DNA of 52,706 nt from CAZLKN01 sp964560135 (GTDB lineage: Bacteria; Actinomycetota; JAICYB01): the NCBI GenBank assembly GCA_964560135.1, contig CAZLKN010000020.1, positions 1 to 52,706 on the forward strand, given 5' to 3'. Positions within the stretch are counted from its first letter, which is position 1. Every line of letters begins with the position of its first letter. Made by a program: the position numbers and the translations under genes. Positions 25,823-35,406 of the stretch are shown here, piece by piece. The notes under the pieces were generated by a model. The model was not told the origin of the DNA and ran no database searches. It worked only from the letters and a program-made list of their open reading frames with translations.

Positions 25823-27210
25823 CCGAGCCGGCGAGGGGGGCCGAGGGACTCCGCGGTGCACGGATGCTCGTGCTGGGTCTCGGGATCACCGGGGTGGCGG
25901 TGGCCGACGCAGCCGCCCGGTTCGGCTGTCGCGTGCTCGCCTCCGACGCCGGCGAGGTGGCGGCCGGCTCAGTGGCGGCACTGGAGGCCGCGGGGGTGGA
26001 GGTGGAGACCGGAGGTCACGACCGGGCGCTGTCGTGGGCGACGGGAGAAGCCGACCTCGTCGTGCCCTCACCCGGGGTGCCACCCCACGCGGCGCCCCTG
26101 GCGGCGGCCGTCGAGCACGGGGTGCCCGTGCTTTCTGAGGTGGAGCTCGCTTTCCGCCTCACCCCCGTTCCGGTGGTGGCCGTCACCGGGACCAATGGGA
26201 AGACCACCGTCGCCCGGATGATCGGTGCCGCCCTGACCTCCGACGGCCGCCGGGCCGTGGTCTGCGGCAACATCGGCGACGCCTACCTCCCCGCGGTGCT
26301 CGAGCATCCGGATGCGGAGCTGTTCGTCGTCGAGGTGTCGAGCTTCCAGCTCCACTTCTGCGACACATTCCACCCGATCGTGTCCGTGGTGACCAACCTC
26401 GCCCCCGACCACCTCGACTGGCACGGCTCGATGGAGGCCTACCGGGCCGCGAAGGCGCGCATCGCCGAGAACCAGGGCCCGCAGGACACCTTCCTGTACC
26501 CGATCGACCAGCCCGACCTCGCGGACCTCGCGCCCGCCCGGGGCCCCCGCCGGATCCCGTTCGGGCTCGGCGCGCCGTCCGCGGGTCCCGGGGTGTGGCT
26601 CGACGAGGACGAGATCGTCGTCCGCCTGGGGTCAGACGCCGTGGTTCTGGGCCCCGCCACGGCGCCGGCCGCGCGCGGACGTCCATTCCTGATCGACGCG
26701 CTCGCGGCGGCCGGCGCCGCCATGGCGGCGGGAGCCGCCCCGGTGGCGACCGCCGGAGCCCTGGCCGGATTCCAGCCCGACGCGCACCGGGTGGAGCCGG
26801 TATGCGAACTCGACGGTGTCTGCTTCGTGGACGACTCGAAGGCCACGAACCCGCACGCCGCCGTCGCCGCCGTCCGTGGGTTCGACCACGTCGTCCTCAT
26901 CCTCGGCGGACGCAACAAGGGACTGGACCTCGGCCCGATCCGCGACGTCGCCGGACACCTCCGGGCGGTGGTGGCGATGGGAGAGGCTGCCGACGAGGTC
27001 GTCGACGCGTTCGTCGGGACCGATGTGGCCGTGACCAAGACGGGATCCATGGCGGAGGCCGTCGCCCGGGCGTACTCCTCCGCGATCGCGGGTGATGTCG
27101 TGCTGCTGTCGCCGGCGTGCTCCTCGTACGACCGGTACCAGAACTACGCGCAGCGCGGAGAGGCGTTCCGCCAGGCGTGCCGAGACCTGATGGCAGGGAG
27201 GAGCGCATGA
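25819..27210 (+). CDS. murD: UDP-N-acetylmuramoylalanine-D-glutamate ligase MurD
   Basis: A 463-residue Mur ligase adding D-glutamate. The N-terminal Rossmann domain (MLVLGLGITGVAVADAA) is followed by VPSPGVPPHA, the P-loop AVTGTNGKTTVARM, VEVSSFQL and NLAPDHLDWHGSMEAY. The C-terminal domain has DDSKATNPHAAVAAV, GGRNKG and LLSPACSSYDRYQNYAQRG. The last of these is the closing MurD signature. ATGA overlaps are present at both ends (mraY, ftsW). Confidence 0.97.
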   Translation: MTEPARGAEGLRGARMLVLGLGITGVAVADAAARFGCRVLASDAGEVAAGSVAALEAAGVEVETGGHDRALSWATGEADLVVPSPGVPPHAAPLAAAVEHGVPVLSEVELAFRLTPVPVVAVTGTNGKTTVARMIGAALTSDGRRAVVCGNIGDAYLPAVLEHPDAELFVVEVSSFQLHFCDTFHPIVSVVTNLAPDHLDWHGSMEAYRAAKARIAENQGPQDTFLYPIDQPDLADLAPARGPRRIPFGLGAPSAGPGVWLDEDEIVVRLGSDAVVLGPATAPAARGRPFLIDALAAAGAAMAAGAAPVATAGALAGFQPDAHRVEPVCELDGVCFVDDSKATNPHAAVAAVRGFDHVVLILGGRNKGLDLGPIRDVAGHLRAVVAMGEAADEVVDAFVGTDVAVTKTGSMAEAVARAYSSAIAGDVVLLSPACSSYDRYQNYAQRGEAFRQACRDLMAGRSA

Positions 27211-28397
27211 GCTCGACGGTGCAGGAACCGGTCCGGCTGCGGCGCAAGGCGGTTCCCGAGGACCGTCTGGACGTCGCGATCCTCACGGCGGCCACCGCGC
27301 TGCTCGTGATCGGACTGGTGATGAACCTCTCCGCCTCCAGCATCCCATCGGCGGTGGCCACGGGCAGTGCGTTCACCCTCTTCGGACGGCAGTTCCTCTG
27401 GGCGGCGCTCGGGTTCGGTGCGCTCGTGCTCTGCGCGCGATTCGACTACCGCAGGCTCCAGGGCTGGAGCTACGCGATGGTCCCGATCCTCTGGCTGCTG
27501 CTGCTCGCCACGCTGCTGCCGGGCGTGGGCACCGAGGGCGGTGGCGCGACCCGGTGGCTGCGCTTCGGCCCCCTCACCCTCCAGCCCTCGGAGGGGGCGA
27601 AGCTCGTGATGGTCCTGTTCGGTGCCGACGTGCTGGCACGGAAGCTCACGAAGATGGACGACTGGCGGCACGTGGCCGTCCCGTTCCTCGCCGCCGTCGG
27701 ATGCACGAGCCTGTTCGTGCTGATGCAGCCGGATTTCGGGACGATGGTGGTCATCGCCGCCACGGCGATCCTGCTGTGTTATCTGGCCGGAGCCCCCAAC
27801 CGGTTCATCCTCGCGCTGGGCGGCGGGGGGCTGCTGCTGGGCTTCCCGGTGATGATGGCCGAGGGGTACCGGCGGGCGCGGCTGTTCGGATTCCTCAACT
27901 CCTCCGAGGATGCGCTCAACACGGGCTGGCAGTCGATCCAGGGGCTCGTCGCGCTCGGCAGCGGTTCCCTGTTCGGGCTCGGGCTCGGTTCCAGCCGCCA
28001 GAAGTACCTGTACCTGCCCAACGCGCACACCGACTTCATCTTCGCGATCCTCGGCGAGGAGACGGGGCTCGCCGGCACCCTCACGGTGCTCTTCCTGTTC
28101 GCGGTGCTGGCGGTGCTCGGGATCCGGGCTGCGCGCCGGGCGACCGACCCCTTCGGGTTCCTGCTCGCTTCGGGGGTAACCGGGTGGATCTCGCTTCAGG
28201 TCCTGATCAACATCGGCGCCGTAACCGGCGTGCTCCCGATCACCGGCGTCCCGCTGCCTCTGCTGAGCTTCGGCGGATCGTCGCTGCTCTTCTCGCTGGC
28301 CGGACTCGGACTCGTGGCCGGCGTGGCCCGGCATTCAGCTGCCCCGGCGGACAAGCGGCGGGTCCGGCCACCCGTCTTCCCGCGCCGGCGTGGCTAG
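27207..28397 (+). CDS. ftsW: SEDS family septal peptidoglycan polymerase FtsW
   Basis: A 396-residue SEDS protein with about ten membrane segments that polymerises lipid II at the septum with FtsI. Recognisable elements are GGGATRWLRFGPLTLQPSE, the loop PNAHTDFIFAILGEETGL, and the C-terminal ITGVPLPLLSFGGSSLLF signature. The invariant Asp/Glu region is intact. GGGAGGAG precedes ATG 27207. It overlaps murD by 4 nt and murG by 8 nt. Confidence 0.96.
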   Translation: MSSTVQEPVRLRRKAVPEDRLDVAILTAATALLVIGLVMNLSASSIPSAVATGSAFTLFGRQFLWAALGFGALVLCARFDYRRLQGWSYAMVPILWLLLLATLLPGVGTEGGGATRWLRFGPLTLQPSEGAKLVMVLFGADVLARKLTKMDDWRHVAVPFLAAVGCTSLFVLMQPDFGTMVVIAATAILLCYLAGAPNRFILALGGGGLLLGFPVMMAEGYRRARLFGFLNSSEDALNTGWQSIQGLVALGSGSLFGLGLGSSRQKYLYLPNAHTDFIFAILGEETGLAGTLTVLFLFAVLAVLGIRAARRATDPFGFLLASGVTGWISLQVLINIGAVTGVLPITGVPLPLLSFGGSSLLFSLAGLGLVAGVARHSAAPADKRRVRPPVFPRRRG

Positions 28398-29499
28398 CGT
28401 CCTGATCGCCGCCGGCGGCACCGGGGGGCACCTGTACCCCGCCCTGGCCGTGGCCGAGGTGCTGCGGGAGCGGGGCCATGAGGTCGCGTTCGTCGGGGGC
28501 GCCCGTCTCGAGCAGCGGCTCGTGCCTGCGGCCGGATACCGGCTGCACACCCTGCCGGCCCGCGCCCTTCCACGTTCGGCGTCGCCGAAGGCGGTGCTGG
28601 CGGGTGTGGCCTTCCTGCGTTCGGTGCTCGGCGCGCGGCGCCTGCTGCGTACCCTCGGCATCGAGGTCGTGCTGGGGATGGGAAGTTACCCGTCGCTCGC
28701 GCCGGCATGGGTGGCGGGCCGGCGCCGGACGGTCGTGCTGCACGAGCAGAACGCGATGCTCAGCCTCGCTCACCGGCTCTCGTTGCGGCGTGCGACGGCG
28801 CTCGCACTCAGCCTGCCTCTCGTCGGCGGACCCCCGCAGCGGGCGGGCCTGCGGGTGGAGGTGACCGGGAACCCGTTGCGGTCGGCGATGCGGGCGCTCG
28901 CGCTCGCGACCGGCGGCGAGCGTGACCGTCTGAGACGCGAGGGTCTGGAGCGCTTCGGTCTGTCCGTCGATGCCGTGACGGTGCTCGCCTTCGGTGGGAG
29001 CCTCGGTGCCCGTGCGATCAATGAGGCGCTGCCCCTCGCCGCGCGGGGGTGGGGGAATGACGTCCAGGTGCTGCACGTGACCGGCCCCGATCACGAGCAC
29101 TCGATGCGGGAGGCCTGGGAGCGGGCCGGCGTCGCCGCCGTGGTCCGCGGGTACGTGGACGACATGGAGCACGCCTACGCCGCCGCCGACGTGGTGGTCT
29201 GCCGGTCCGGGGCCAGCACCGTGGCCGAGGTGACTGCGCTCGGTATCCCCGCAGTGTTCGTGCCCCTGCCCACCGCGCCCGGAGGGGTCCAGGAGGCGAA
29301 CGCCCGCGTGGTCGAGTCGGCCGGCGCCGCCGAGGTCGTGCTCCAGGGGCCGGAGTTCGCCCAGCGACTCGCCGACCGGGTGGACGTCCTGCTGGGGGAT
29401 GCCGCCGGGCGTGCCCGGATGGCGCAGGCCGCCCGCGGGCTCGGCCGGCCGGACGCCACGGACCGGCTCGCGGATCTGATCGTGGAAGGGCTCGGGTGA
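28390..29499 (+). CDS. murG: UDP-GlcNAc transferase MurG
   Basis: A 369-residue GT28 glycosyltransferase that converts lipid I to lipid II on the inner membrane face. Motifs are AAGGTGGHLYPALAVAE at the N-terminus, GMGSYPSLAP, HEQNAMLSLAHR, VTGNPLR, FGGSLGARAINEAL and CRSGASTVAEVTALGIP. The usual DxHQxxNA nucleotide-sugar motif reads GGVQEANARV here, with Gln and Asn kept but His replaced by Val. GTG 28390 overlaps ftsW by 8 nt. Confidence 0.95.
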   Translation: MASVLIAAGGTGGHLYPALAVAEVLRERGHEVAFVGGARLEQRLVPAAGYRLHTLPARALPRSASPKAVLAGVAFLRSVLGARRLLRTLGIEVVLGMGSYPSLAPAWVAGRRRTVVLHEQNAMLSLAHRLSLRRATALALSLPLVGGPPQRAGLRVEVTGNPLRSAMRALALATGGERDRLRREGLERFGLSVDAVTVLAFGGSLGARAINEALPLAARGWGNDVQVLHVTGPDHEHSMREAWERAGVAAVVRGYVDDMEHAYAAADVVVCRSGASTVAEVTALGIPAVFVPLPTAPGGVQEANARVVESAGAAEVVLQGPEFAQRLADRVDVLLGDAAGRARMAQAARGLGRPDATDRLADLIVEGLG

Positions 29500-29530
29500 C
29501 GAGTCCGGGGGCTTGTCGGAGACTGATGGC

Positions 29531-30931
29531 ATGAACACTCGGCTGCGACGTCCGCTGGAGGGCGCTGCCGTCCACTTCGTCGGCATCGGCGGGGCCGGGA
29601 TGGCCGCCCTCGCCGAACTCCTCCTCGACCTCACCTACGTGGTGTCAGGATCCGACCTCAAGGCGTCGCGGGTGACCGAACGGCTGGAGCGCCGGGGAGC
29701 ACGCGTGGCCATCGGTCCACACCGGCCCGAGAACGTTGCGGGCGCGGAGCACGTGATCGTCTCCGCGGCGGTGCCCCCCTCCAACCCCGAGGTGGAGCAC
29801 GCTCGCGTCTCGGGGGCCGAGGTCGTCTCCCGGGCCGAGCTGCTCGGCCGGATCTTCCGGGTCGGTCGCGGCGTCGGGGTCGCAGGCACCCATGGAAAGA
29901 CGACGACCGCGTCGATGCTGGCCCGGGTGCTGGAGGCGGCGGGATCGTCGCCGTCGTTCGTGATCGGCGGCGACCTGAATGATGTCGGCTCCGGCGCGCA
30001 CCTCGGCGCCAGCAACATCGTGGTCGCCGAGGCCGACGAGGCCTACGGGTCCTTCCTCCATCTCCACCCCGAACTCGCACTGGTGACCAACGTCGATCAC
30101 GACCACCTCGACCACTACGCGGACCAGGACGCGATCGATGAGGCGTTCCTCACCTTCCTCGGCCAGAGGATCGAAGGCGGCACCGCGGTGCTCTGCATGG
30201 AGGACGAGGGCGCACGACGCATCCGGCCGCGCATCGCCTCGCCCGTGGTCACCTACGGCTTCGGCGAGGCGGACCTCCAGGCGCGGCCTGGTGGAGGCGA
30301 TGCCTGGATGCTCAGGTGGCGCGGCCGCGAGATCGGACGGCTCCGTCTGTCGGTGCCCGGACGCCACAACGTGCTGAACGCCGCCGGAGCCGTCGCCGCG
30401 GCAGCGGTCCTCGGTGCCGATCCGGAGCCGGTGCTCGCGGCGCTCTCGTCGTTCACGGGGGTCGAACGGCGGTTCACCGTCCGCGGGCGGGAAGCAGGCG
30501 TCGTGGTGGTCGACGACTACGCCCATCACCCGCGCGAGGTGGCCGCCACGCTCAGCGCGGCCCGCGAAGCCTATCCGGGCTCCCGGATCGTTGCGCTCTT
30601 CCAACCGCACCTGTATTCGCGCACCCGGCAGCTCGCCGACGAGTTCGGCGGGTCGTTCACCGATGCCGACGTGGTCGTGGTCACCGACGTCTACGGAGCG
30701 AGGGAGGAACCAGAGCCCGGTGTGAACGGACGGCTGGTGTGCGACGCGATCCGAGCGTACGGCGGCGGCTCGACCATGCCCACCTACGTCCCCCGCCTCG
30801 AGGAGGCAGCGGGGTTCGTCGCCGGGCTCGCCCAGCCCGGCGATGTGGTGCTGACCCTCGGTGCCGGGGACGTCACCGCGGCCGGACCCCGGATCCTGGG
30901 TCTCCTGCGTGGCATCGAGGAGACCGGGTGA
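29531..30931 (+). CDS. murC: UDP-N-acetylmuramate-L-alanine ligase MurC
   Basis: A 466-residue Mur ligase adding the first residue, L-alanine. Motifs are HFVGIGGAGMAALAELL, SGSDLKASRVTERL, the P-loop GVAGTHGKTTTASML, EADEAYGSFLHL, NVDHDHLDHY and DDYAHHPREVAATL, ending in FQPHLYSRT. ATG 29531 has CGGAGA at 8-nt spacing; an in-frame TTG at 29513 is less likely. It overlaps murB as GTGA. No ddl follows, so D-Ala-D-Ala ligase must be encoded elsewhere. Confidence 0.97.
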   Translation: MNTRLRRPLEGAAVHFVGIGGAGMAALAELLLDLTYVVSGSDLKASRVTERLERRGARVAIGPHRPENVAGAEHVIVSAAVPPSNPEVEHARVSGAEVVSRAELLGRIFRVGRGVGVAGTHGKTTTASMLARVLEAAGSSPSFVIGGDLNDVGSGAHLGASNIVVAEADEAYGSFLHLHPELALVTNVDHDHLDHYADQDAIDEAFLTFLGQRIEGGTAVLCMEDEGARRIRPRIASPVVTYGFGEADLQARPGGGDAWMLRWRGREIGRLRLSVPGRHNVLNAAGAVAAAAVLGADPEPVLAALSSFTGVERRFTVRGREAGVVVVDDYAHHPREVAATLSAAREAYPGSRIVALFQPHLYSRTRQLADEFGGSFTDADVVVVTDVYGAREEPEPGVNGRLVCDAIRAYGGGSTMPTYVPRLEEAAGFVAGLAQPGDVVLTLGAGDVTAAGPRILGLLRGIEETG

Positions 30932-31875
30932 GCCTCGACCCCGCCTTGGTCTCCGAGCTCCGCCGTCGCGTGCGGGGTGATGTGAAGGAGAGCGAACCGC
31001 TCGCGGGGTTCACGACCTTCCGGGTCGGCGGCCCCGCCGACGTCCTCGTCGAGGCGGACGGCGTGGAGGACCTCGTGGCCGTGGCCGAGGTCCTAGCCGG
31101 CCGGGTGCCGGTGACGGTGGTCGGACGCGGCTCGAACATGCTCGTCTCCGACGAGGGATTCCGGGGTGTGGCGATCCGGCTCGGCAAGTCCTTCCGCGCA
31201 CACGACCGGACCGCATCAGGTCTGCGCCTGGGTGGCGCGGTGTACCTGCCGGCGGCCGCGAAGCTCACCGCCAGGCTCGGACTGGCGGGGTTCGAGTTCG
31301 CCGCCGAGATCCCAGCCACCTTCGGGGGCGCGGTGCGGATGAACGCCGGCTCCCACGGGCGCGCGATGGCGGACGTGCTCGTGTGGGCCGAGGCCGTCGA
31401 TCTGGCGACCGGCGAGCGTGAGCGGATCGACGTCGTCGACCTCGGGTACGGCTACCGCTCCTCGAATATGCGCGGGACACAGGTCGTGGTGGACGGCGAG
31501 GTCGCCCTGGCCCCCGAGGACCCGGGAGTCGTCGCCGCGCGCATCCGCGAGCATCTCGATTGGCGGCGGGAGCACCAGCCCCCCGGACGCAGCGCCGGCA
31601 GCGTCTTCAAGAACCCGGAGGGGGACTCGGCGGGGCGGCTCATCGAGGACGCCGGGCTGAAGGGTTTCCGGATCGGAGGCGCGGAGGTGTCGGTGGTGCA
31701 TGCGAACTTCATCGTGGCCGACCGGGACGCCACGGCGACGGACGTCTGGCGACTGATCGGCTCGGTACGTGATGCCGTCAGGGACCATTGCGGGGTGGAC
31801 CTCGAGCCCGAGGTCCGTTTCCTGGGCCCGTCCCCGCAGGTGGAAGGTCAGGTTGAAGGTGAGCTTGAAGGTTAA
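30928..31875 (+). CDS. murB: UDP-N-acetylenolpyruvoylglucosamine reductase MurB
   Basis: A 315-residue FAD enzyme reducing enolpyruvyl-UDP-GlcNAc to UDP-MurNAc. FAD-domain motifs are TTFRVGGPADVLVEA, GRGSNMLVSDEGFRG and PATFGGAVRMNAGSHG. The catalytic region has YRSSNM, GSVFKNPEGDSAGRLIEDAG with its serine, and the C-terminal Glu in EVRFLG. The tail ends VEGQVEGELEG, encoded by a 12-nt tandem repeat that doubles as the start region of ftsQ. Confidence 0.96.
   Translation: MSLDPALVSELRRRVRGDVKESEPLAGFTTFRVGGPADVLVEADGVEDLVAVAEVLAGRVPVTVVGRGSNMLVSDEGFRGVAIRLGKSFRAHDRTASGLRLGGAVYLPAAAKLTARLGLAGFEFAAEIPATFGGAVRMNAGSHGRAMADVLVWAEAVDLATGERERIDVVDLGYGYRSSNMRGTQVVVDGEVALAPEDPGVVAARIREHLDWRREHQPPGRSAGSVFKNPEGDSAGRLIEDAGLKGFRIGGAEVSVVHANFIVADRDATATDVWRLIGSVRDAVRDHCGVDLEPEVRFLGPSPQVEGQVEGELEG
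31839..31874 (+). repeat. Three tandem 12-nt repeats at the murB-ftsQ overlap
   Basis: GGTGGAAGGTCA, GGTTGAAGGTGA and GCTTGAAGGTTA follow each other without spacing. They encode the acidic tail VEGQVEGELEG of MurB in one frame and, in another, the basic LKVSLKV start of FtsQ. Each unit includes a GAAGGT that resembles a ribosome site. Confidence 0.75.
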
Positions 31876-32659
31876 GGAAGGGCTTCTCAGACGGTTCCGG
31901 CGGCCTCCCACGTCCGACGCGGGACGCGTGGTCCGTCTGCCCGGCACGCGTGGTGCGCGGGTGCGTTTGGTGGGGTGGATCCTGCTCGGTGCGGCCGCGC
32001 TGGCGTGCGTCGCGGGGGCCGGGATCCTCTACGGGTGGCGGGTCGACGAGATCCGGGTGACGGGGACCGAACGCATCCCCGCCGACGCGGTCGTGACCGC
32101 CAGCGGCGTGGAGGGTGGCGAACGCATGCTCCTGCTCCGCTCCCGGCGGATCGCCGAACGCATCGAGGCCATGCCCGCCGTCCGGCGGGCGCGCGTGGGG
32201 CGCACCGCCGGCGGGACGCTCGAGCTGGACGTGGAGGAGCGGCGGCCGGTGGCGCGCCTGGACGGGCACCCGGAGCTGGCTGCCGACGCCGACGGGCGCT
32301 TGTTCGAAGGGCCCGCGGACCAGTGGTTGCCGGTGCTGGAAGGCTGGTCGGGGCGGGCGGCACCGGGCCGTGCCCTGGACGTCGCATCCCGGCGCCTCCT
32401 CGCCGCCGTTCCGGGCTTCCCGGACGTGCTCCGCAACCGGGTGGTCCGCTTGGGTGCCGGGGAGCGGATCACCGTCCACCTCGAGGACGGCACCGAGGTC
32501 CGCTTCGGGGAGCCACGCGACCTCGCGCCCAAGGCGCTCGCCGCCTCCTCCGTCCTGGAGCTGGCAGCGGACCGGGGCGAGCTGCTCGAGTACGTGGACG
32601 TGCGCACCCCGGGGTCCCCGGTGGCGAGGTCCCGGAATTCCCCCGAGCCGGAGGCATGA
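31859..32659 (+). CDS. ftsQ: FtsQ/DivIB cell division protein
   Basis: A 266-residue bitopic protein. A basic cytoplasmic N-terminus is followed by one membrane helix (about residues 39-57). A POTRA domain then starts at VDEIRVTGTERIPADAVV and includes RIEAMPAVRRARVGRTAGGTLELDVEERRPVAR, and a beta domain follows. It bridges FtsL/FtsI/FtsW in the divisome. The start is GTG 31859 inside the 12-nt repeat, overlapping murB by 17 nt; in-frame TTG codons nearby are alternatives. ftsA does not follow; the next gene is ftsZ. Confidence 0.9.
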   Translation: MSLKVKEGLLRRFRRPPTSDAGRVVRLPGTRGARVRLVGWILLGAAALACVAGAGILYGWRVDEIRVTGTERIPADAVVTASGVEGGERMLLLRSRRIAERIEAMPAVRRARVGRTAGGTLELDVEERRPVARLDGHPELAADADGRLFEGPADQWLPVLEGWSGRAAPGRALDVASRRLLAAVPGFPDVLRNRVVRLGAGERITVHLEDGTEVRFGEPRDLAPKALAASSVLELAADRGELLEYVDVRTPGSPVARSRNSPEPEA

Positions 32660-32703
32660 CGGGGCTCGGCCGCGGACGATCGACGTCGTTCACGAAGTAA
32701 CCA

Positions 32704-32732
32704 TTGACGATACCGTTACTCGGGGGTATCGT
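32704..32732 (+). promoter_or_regulatory. ftsZ promoter with overlapping palindrome
   Basis: TTGACG (32704-32709) and TATCGT (32727-32732) are 17 bp apart, in the 213-bp spacer before ftsZ. Within the promoter, ACGATACC (32707-32714) and GGTATCGT (32725-32732) form a perfect 8-bp inverted repeat with a 10-bp centre, joining the -35 to the -10. A second pair, AGTAAC (32695-32700) and GTTACT (32715-32720), interleaves with it. The remaining leader to ATG 32873 is about 130 nt. Confidence 0.6.
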
Positions 32733-32872
32733 TCTTCACCTGCAACGTGAGACTCAAACTGTCTCCATGTGTTGTCGATGTTGAACCGAAGTTCGACGAC
32801 GGACTCGCGCACATGGACCGAATCCGCAGACGCCGGTCGGCGTCCGGTCGTTAAGGGAGGAGGGACGAGAGG

Positions 32873-33952
32873 ATGGCCAGCACACCGCAGTACCTGGCCG
32901 TCATCAAGGTCGTCGGGATCGGCGGCGGCGGCGTGAACGCCGTGAACCGGATGATCGAGGCGGGGCTCCGAGGTGTGGAGTTCGTCGCGATCAACACCGA
33001 CGCCCAGGCGCTCCTCATGTCCGATGCCGACGTGAAGCTGGACATCGGTCGGAATCTGACGAGGGGTTTGGGGGCCGGTGCCGATCCGGAGATCGGGCAC
33101 CGCGCCGCCGAGGATCACCGCGACGAGGTCGAGGAGGTCCTGAAGGGTGCCGACATGGTGTTCATCACCACCGGCGAGGGCGGCGGTACCGGAACGGGAG
33201 GCGCTCCCGTCGTGGCCGAGATCGCGAAGAACCTCGGCGCACTGACGATCGGCGTCGTCACCCGTCCGTTCGCGTTCGAGGGACGCAAGCGCAGTCTGCA
33301 GGCGGAGGCCGGGATCGCGGAACTGAAGGACCGGGTCGACACGCTCATCATCATCCCCAATGACCGGCTGATCGAGATCAGCGACGAGGAGACACCACTG
33401 CTCGACGCGTTCCGTCTCGCCGACGAGGTCCTGCTGCAGGGCGTGCAGGGGATCACCGATCTCATCACCACGCCGGGTCTGATCAACCTCGACTTCGCCG
33501 ACGTCCGTACCGTGATGACCAACGCCGGCTCGGCGCTCATGGGGATCGGCGAGGCGACCGGCGAGAACCGTTCGGCGGAGGCGGCGCGTCGCGCGATCTC
33601 CTCGCCGTTGCTCGAAGCCTCGATGGACGGGGCCCGCGGCGTGCTGCTGAACATCTCCGGTGGCTCGGACCTGAAGCTGCTCGAGGTGAACGAGGCGGCC
33701 GAGATCGTCACCGCATCGGCCCATCCCGACGCGAACATCATCGTCGGTGCCGTGATCGACGAGGCGCTCACCGAGCGGGTTCGGGTGACGGTCATCGCGG
33801 CGGGCTTCGAAGGCCGCGAATGGACGGAGGCCCAGACCCCCGGCCAGGTCGCCCCGATCGACGAAGACGAGGAACCGCTCTTCGGCGAAGCCGAGGAGGA
33901 GTCGTCCTTCGACGACGACCTCGAGATCCCGGACTTCCTTCAGAGGACGTGA
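32873..33952 (+). CDS. ftsZ: Cell division protein FtsZ
   Basis: A 359-residue tubulin-like GTPase that forms the Z ring. The nucleotide-binding tubulin signature GGGTGTG is at residues 103-109. The T7 catalytic loop region NLDFADVRTVM is present, as is the N-terminal KVVGIGGGGVNAVNRM. An acidic linker leads to the C-terminal peptide DDDLEIPDFLQRT, the docking site for SepF-type partners. ftsA is absent, and sepF lies three genes downstream. GGGAGGAGGG precedes the start. It overlaps pgeF as GTGA. Confidence 0.98.
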   Translation: MASTPQYLAVIKVVGIGGGGVNAVNRMIEAGLRGVEFVAINTDAQALLMSDADVKLDIGRNLTRGLGAGADPEIGHRAAEDHRDEVEEVLKGADMVFITTGEGGGTGTGGAPVVAEIAKNLGALTIGVVTRPFAFEGRKRSLQAEAGIAELKDRVDTLIIIPNDRLIEISDEETPLLDAFRLADEVLLQGVQGITDLITTPGLINLDFADVRTVMTNAGSALMGIGEATGENRSAEAARRAISSPLLEASMDGARGVLLNISGGSDLKLLEVNEAAEIVTASAHPDANIIVGAVIDEALTERVRVTVIAAGFEGREWTEAQTPGQVAPIDEDEEPLFGEAEEESSFDDDLEIPDFLQRT

Positions 33953-34730
33953 CCGAGCACACGACACCCCGCACCTCTGATGTGAACCGGCTCCCCCACG
34001 CGGGAGCCGGTTCCGTTTGGGATCTCTCACCGGGCTTCCCGGTGCTGCGGCCGGCGGCCTCCGGCGTGAGCGCGGCGTTCACCACCCGCCTCGGCGGTGT
34101 GTCGTCGCCGCCCTTCGACGCGCTGAACCTCTCCGTGGTCGTGGGGGACGAGCGCGCGAGCGTGATCCGCAACAGGGCGATCGCCGGAGCGGCGGTCGGG
34201 CGGACGGAGATCTGGTCCCGGGTGAAGCAGGTCCACGGGGCGACGGTGCTCCGCGCCCCGGATCCCCGATCCGATCCGCGTCCCGAGGCGGACGGGCTGC
34301 ACACCGACGATCCCGCGCGCACGATCGCGGTCACCGCGGCCGACTGCGTTCCGGTCCTGCTCGCCGCTCCGGGACGCGTCGCGGCAGCGCATGCGGGCTG
34401 GCGCGGGCTGGTTGCTGGGATCGTGGAGCGCACCGCCGAGGCGGTGGGGGCCGTCGACGCCTGGGCCGGGCCGGCGATCGGGCCCTGCTGCTTCGAGGTG
34501 GGAGCCGAGGTCGTGGAGGCCTTCCGGGAGCGGTTCGGCCCGGAGGCCGTTGCCGATGCGCGCCACGTGGATCTGTGGGCGGCCTACACCATCGCGGCGC
34601 GCCGGGCGGGCGTCGAGCGGGCCTACGCCGCGCGCATCTGCACGTCGTGCCATCCGCAGCTGTTCTTCTCGCACCGGCGCGACCGGGGCCGGACCGGCCG
34701 CCAGGGACTCGTCGCCGCGCTGGAGGGGCC

Positions 34731-34734
<4 letters not shown>
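33949..34734 (+). CDS. pgeF: Purine nucleoside phosphorylase / laccase-domain protein (PgeF/YfiH family)
   Basis: A 261-residue member of the YfiH (Cu-oxidase_4) family. It has been reported to be a purine nucleoside phosphorylase/adenosine deaminase in several bacteria, and PgeF in E. coli is implicated in correcting wrongly assembled peptidoglycan precursors. Metal ligands are visible in KQVHGATV (His), TAADCVPVLL (Cys) and AAHAGWRGL (His), with the GPAIGPCCFEVG motif following. GTG 33949 has AGAGGA upstream. Its position inside division clusters is common. Confidence 0.9.
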
Positions 34735-35405
<671 letters not shown>

Positions 35406-35406
35406 G

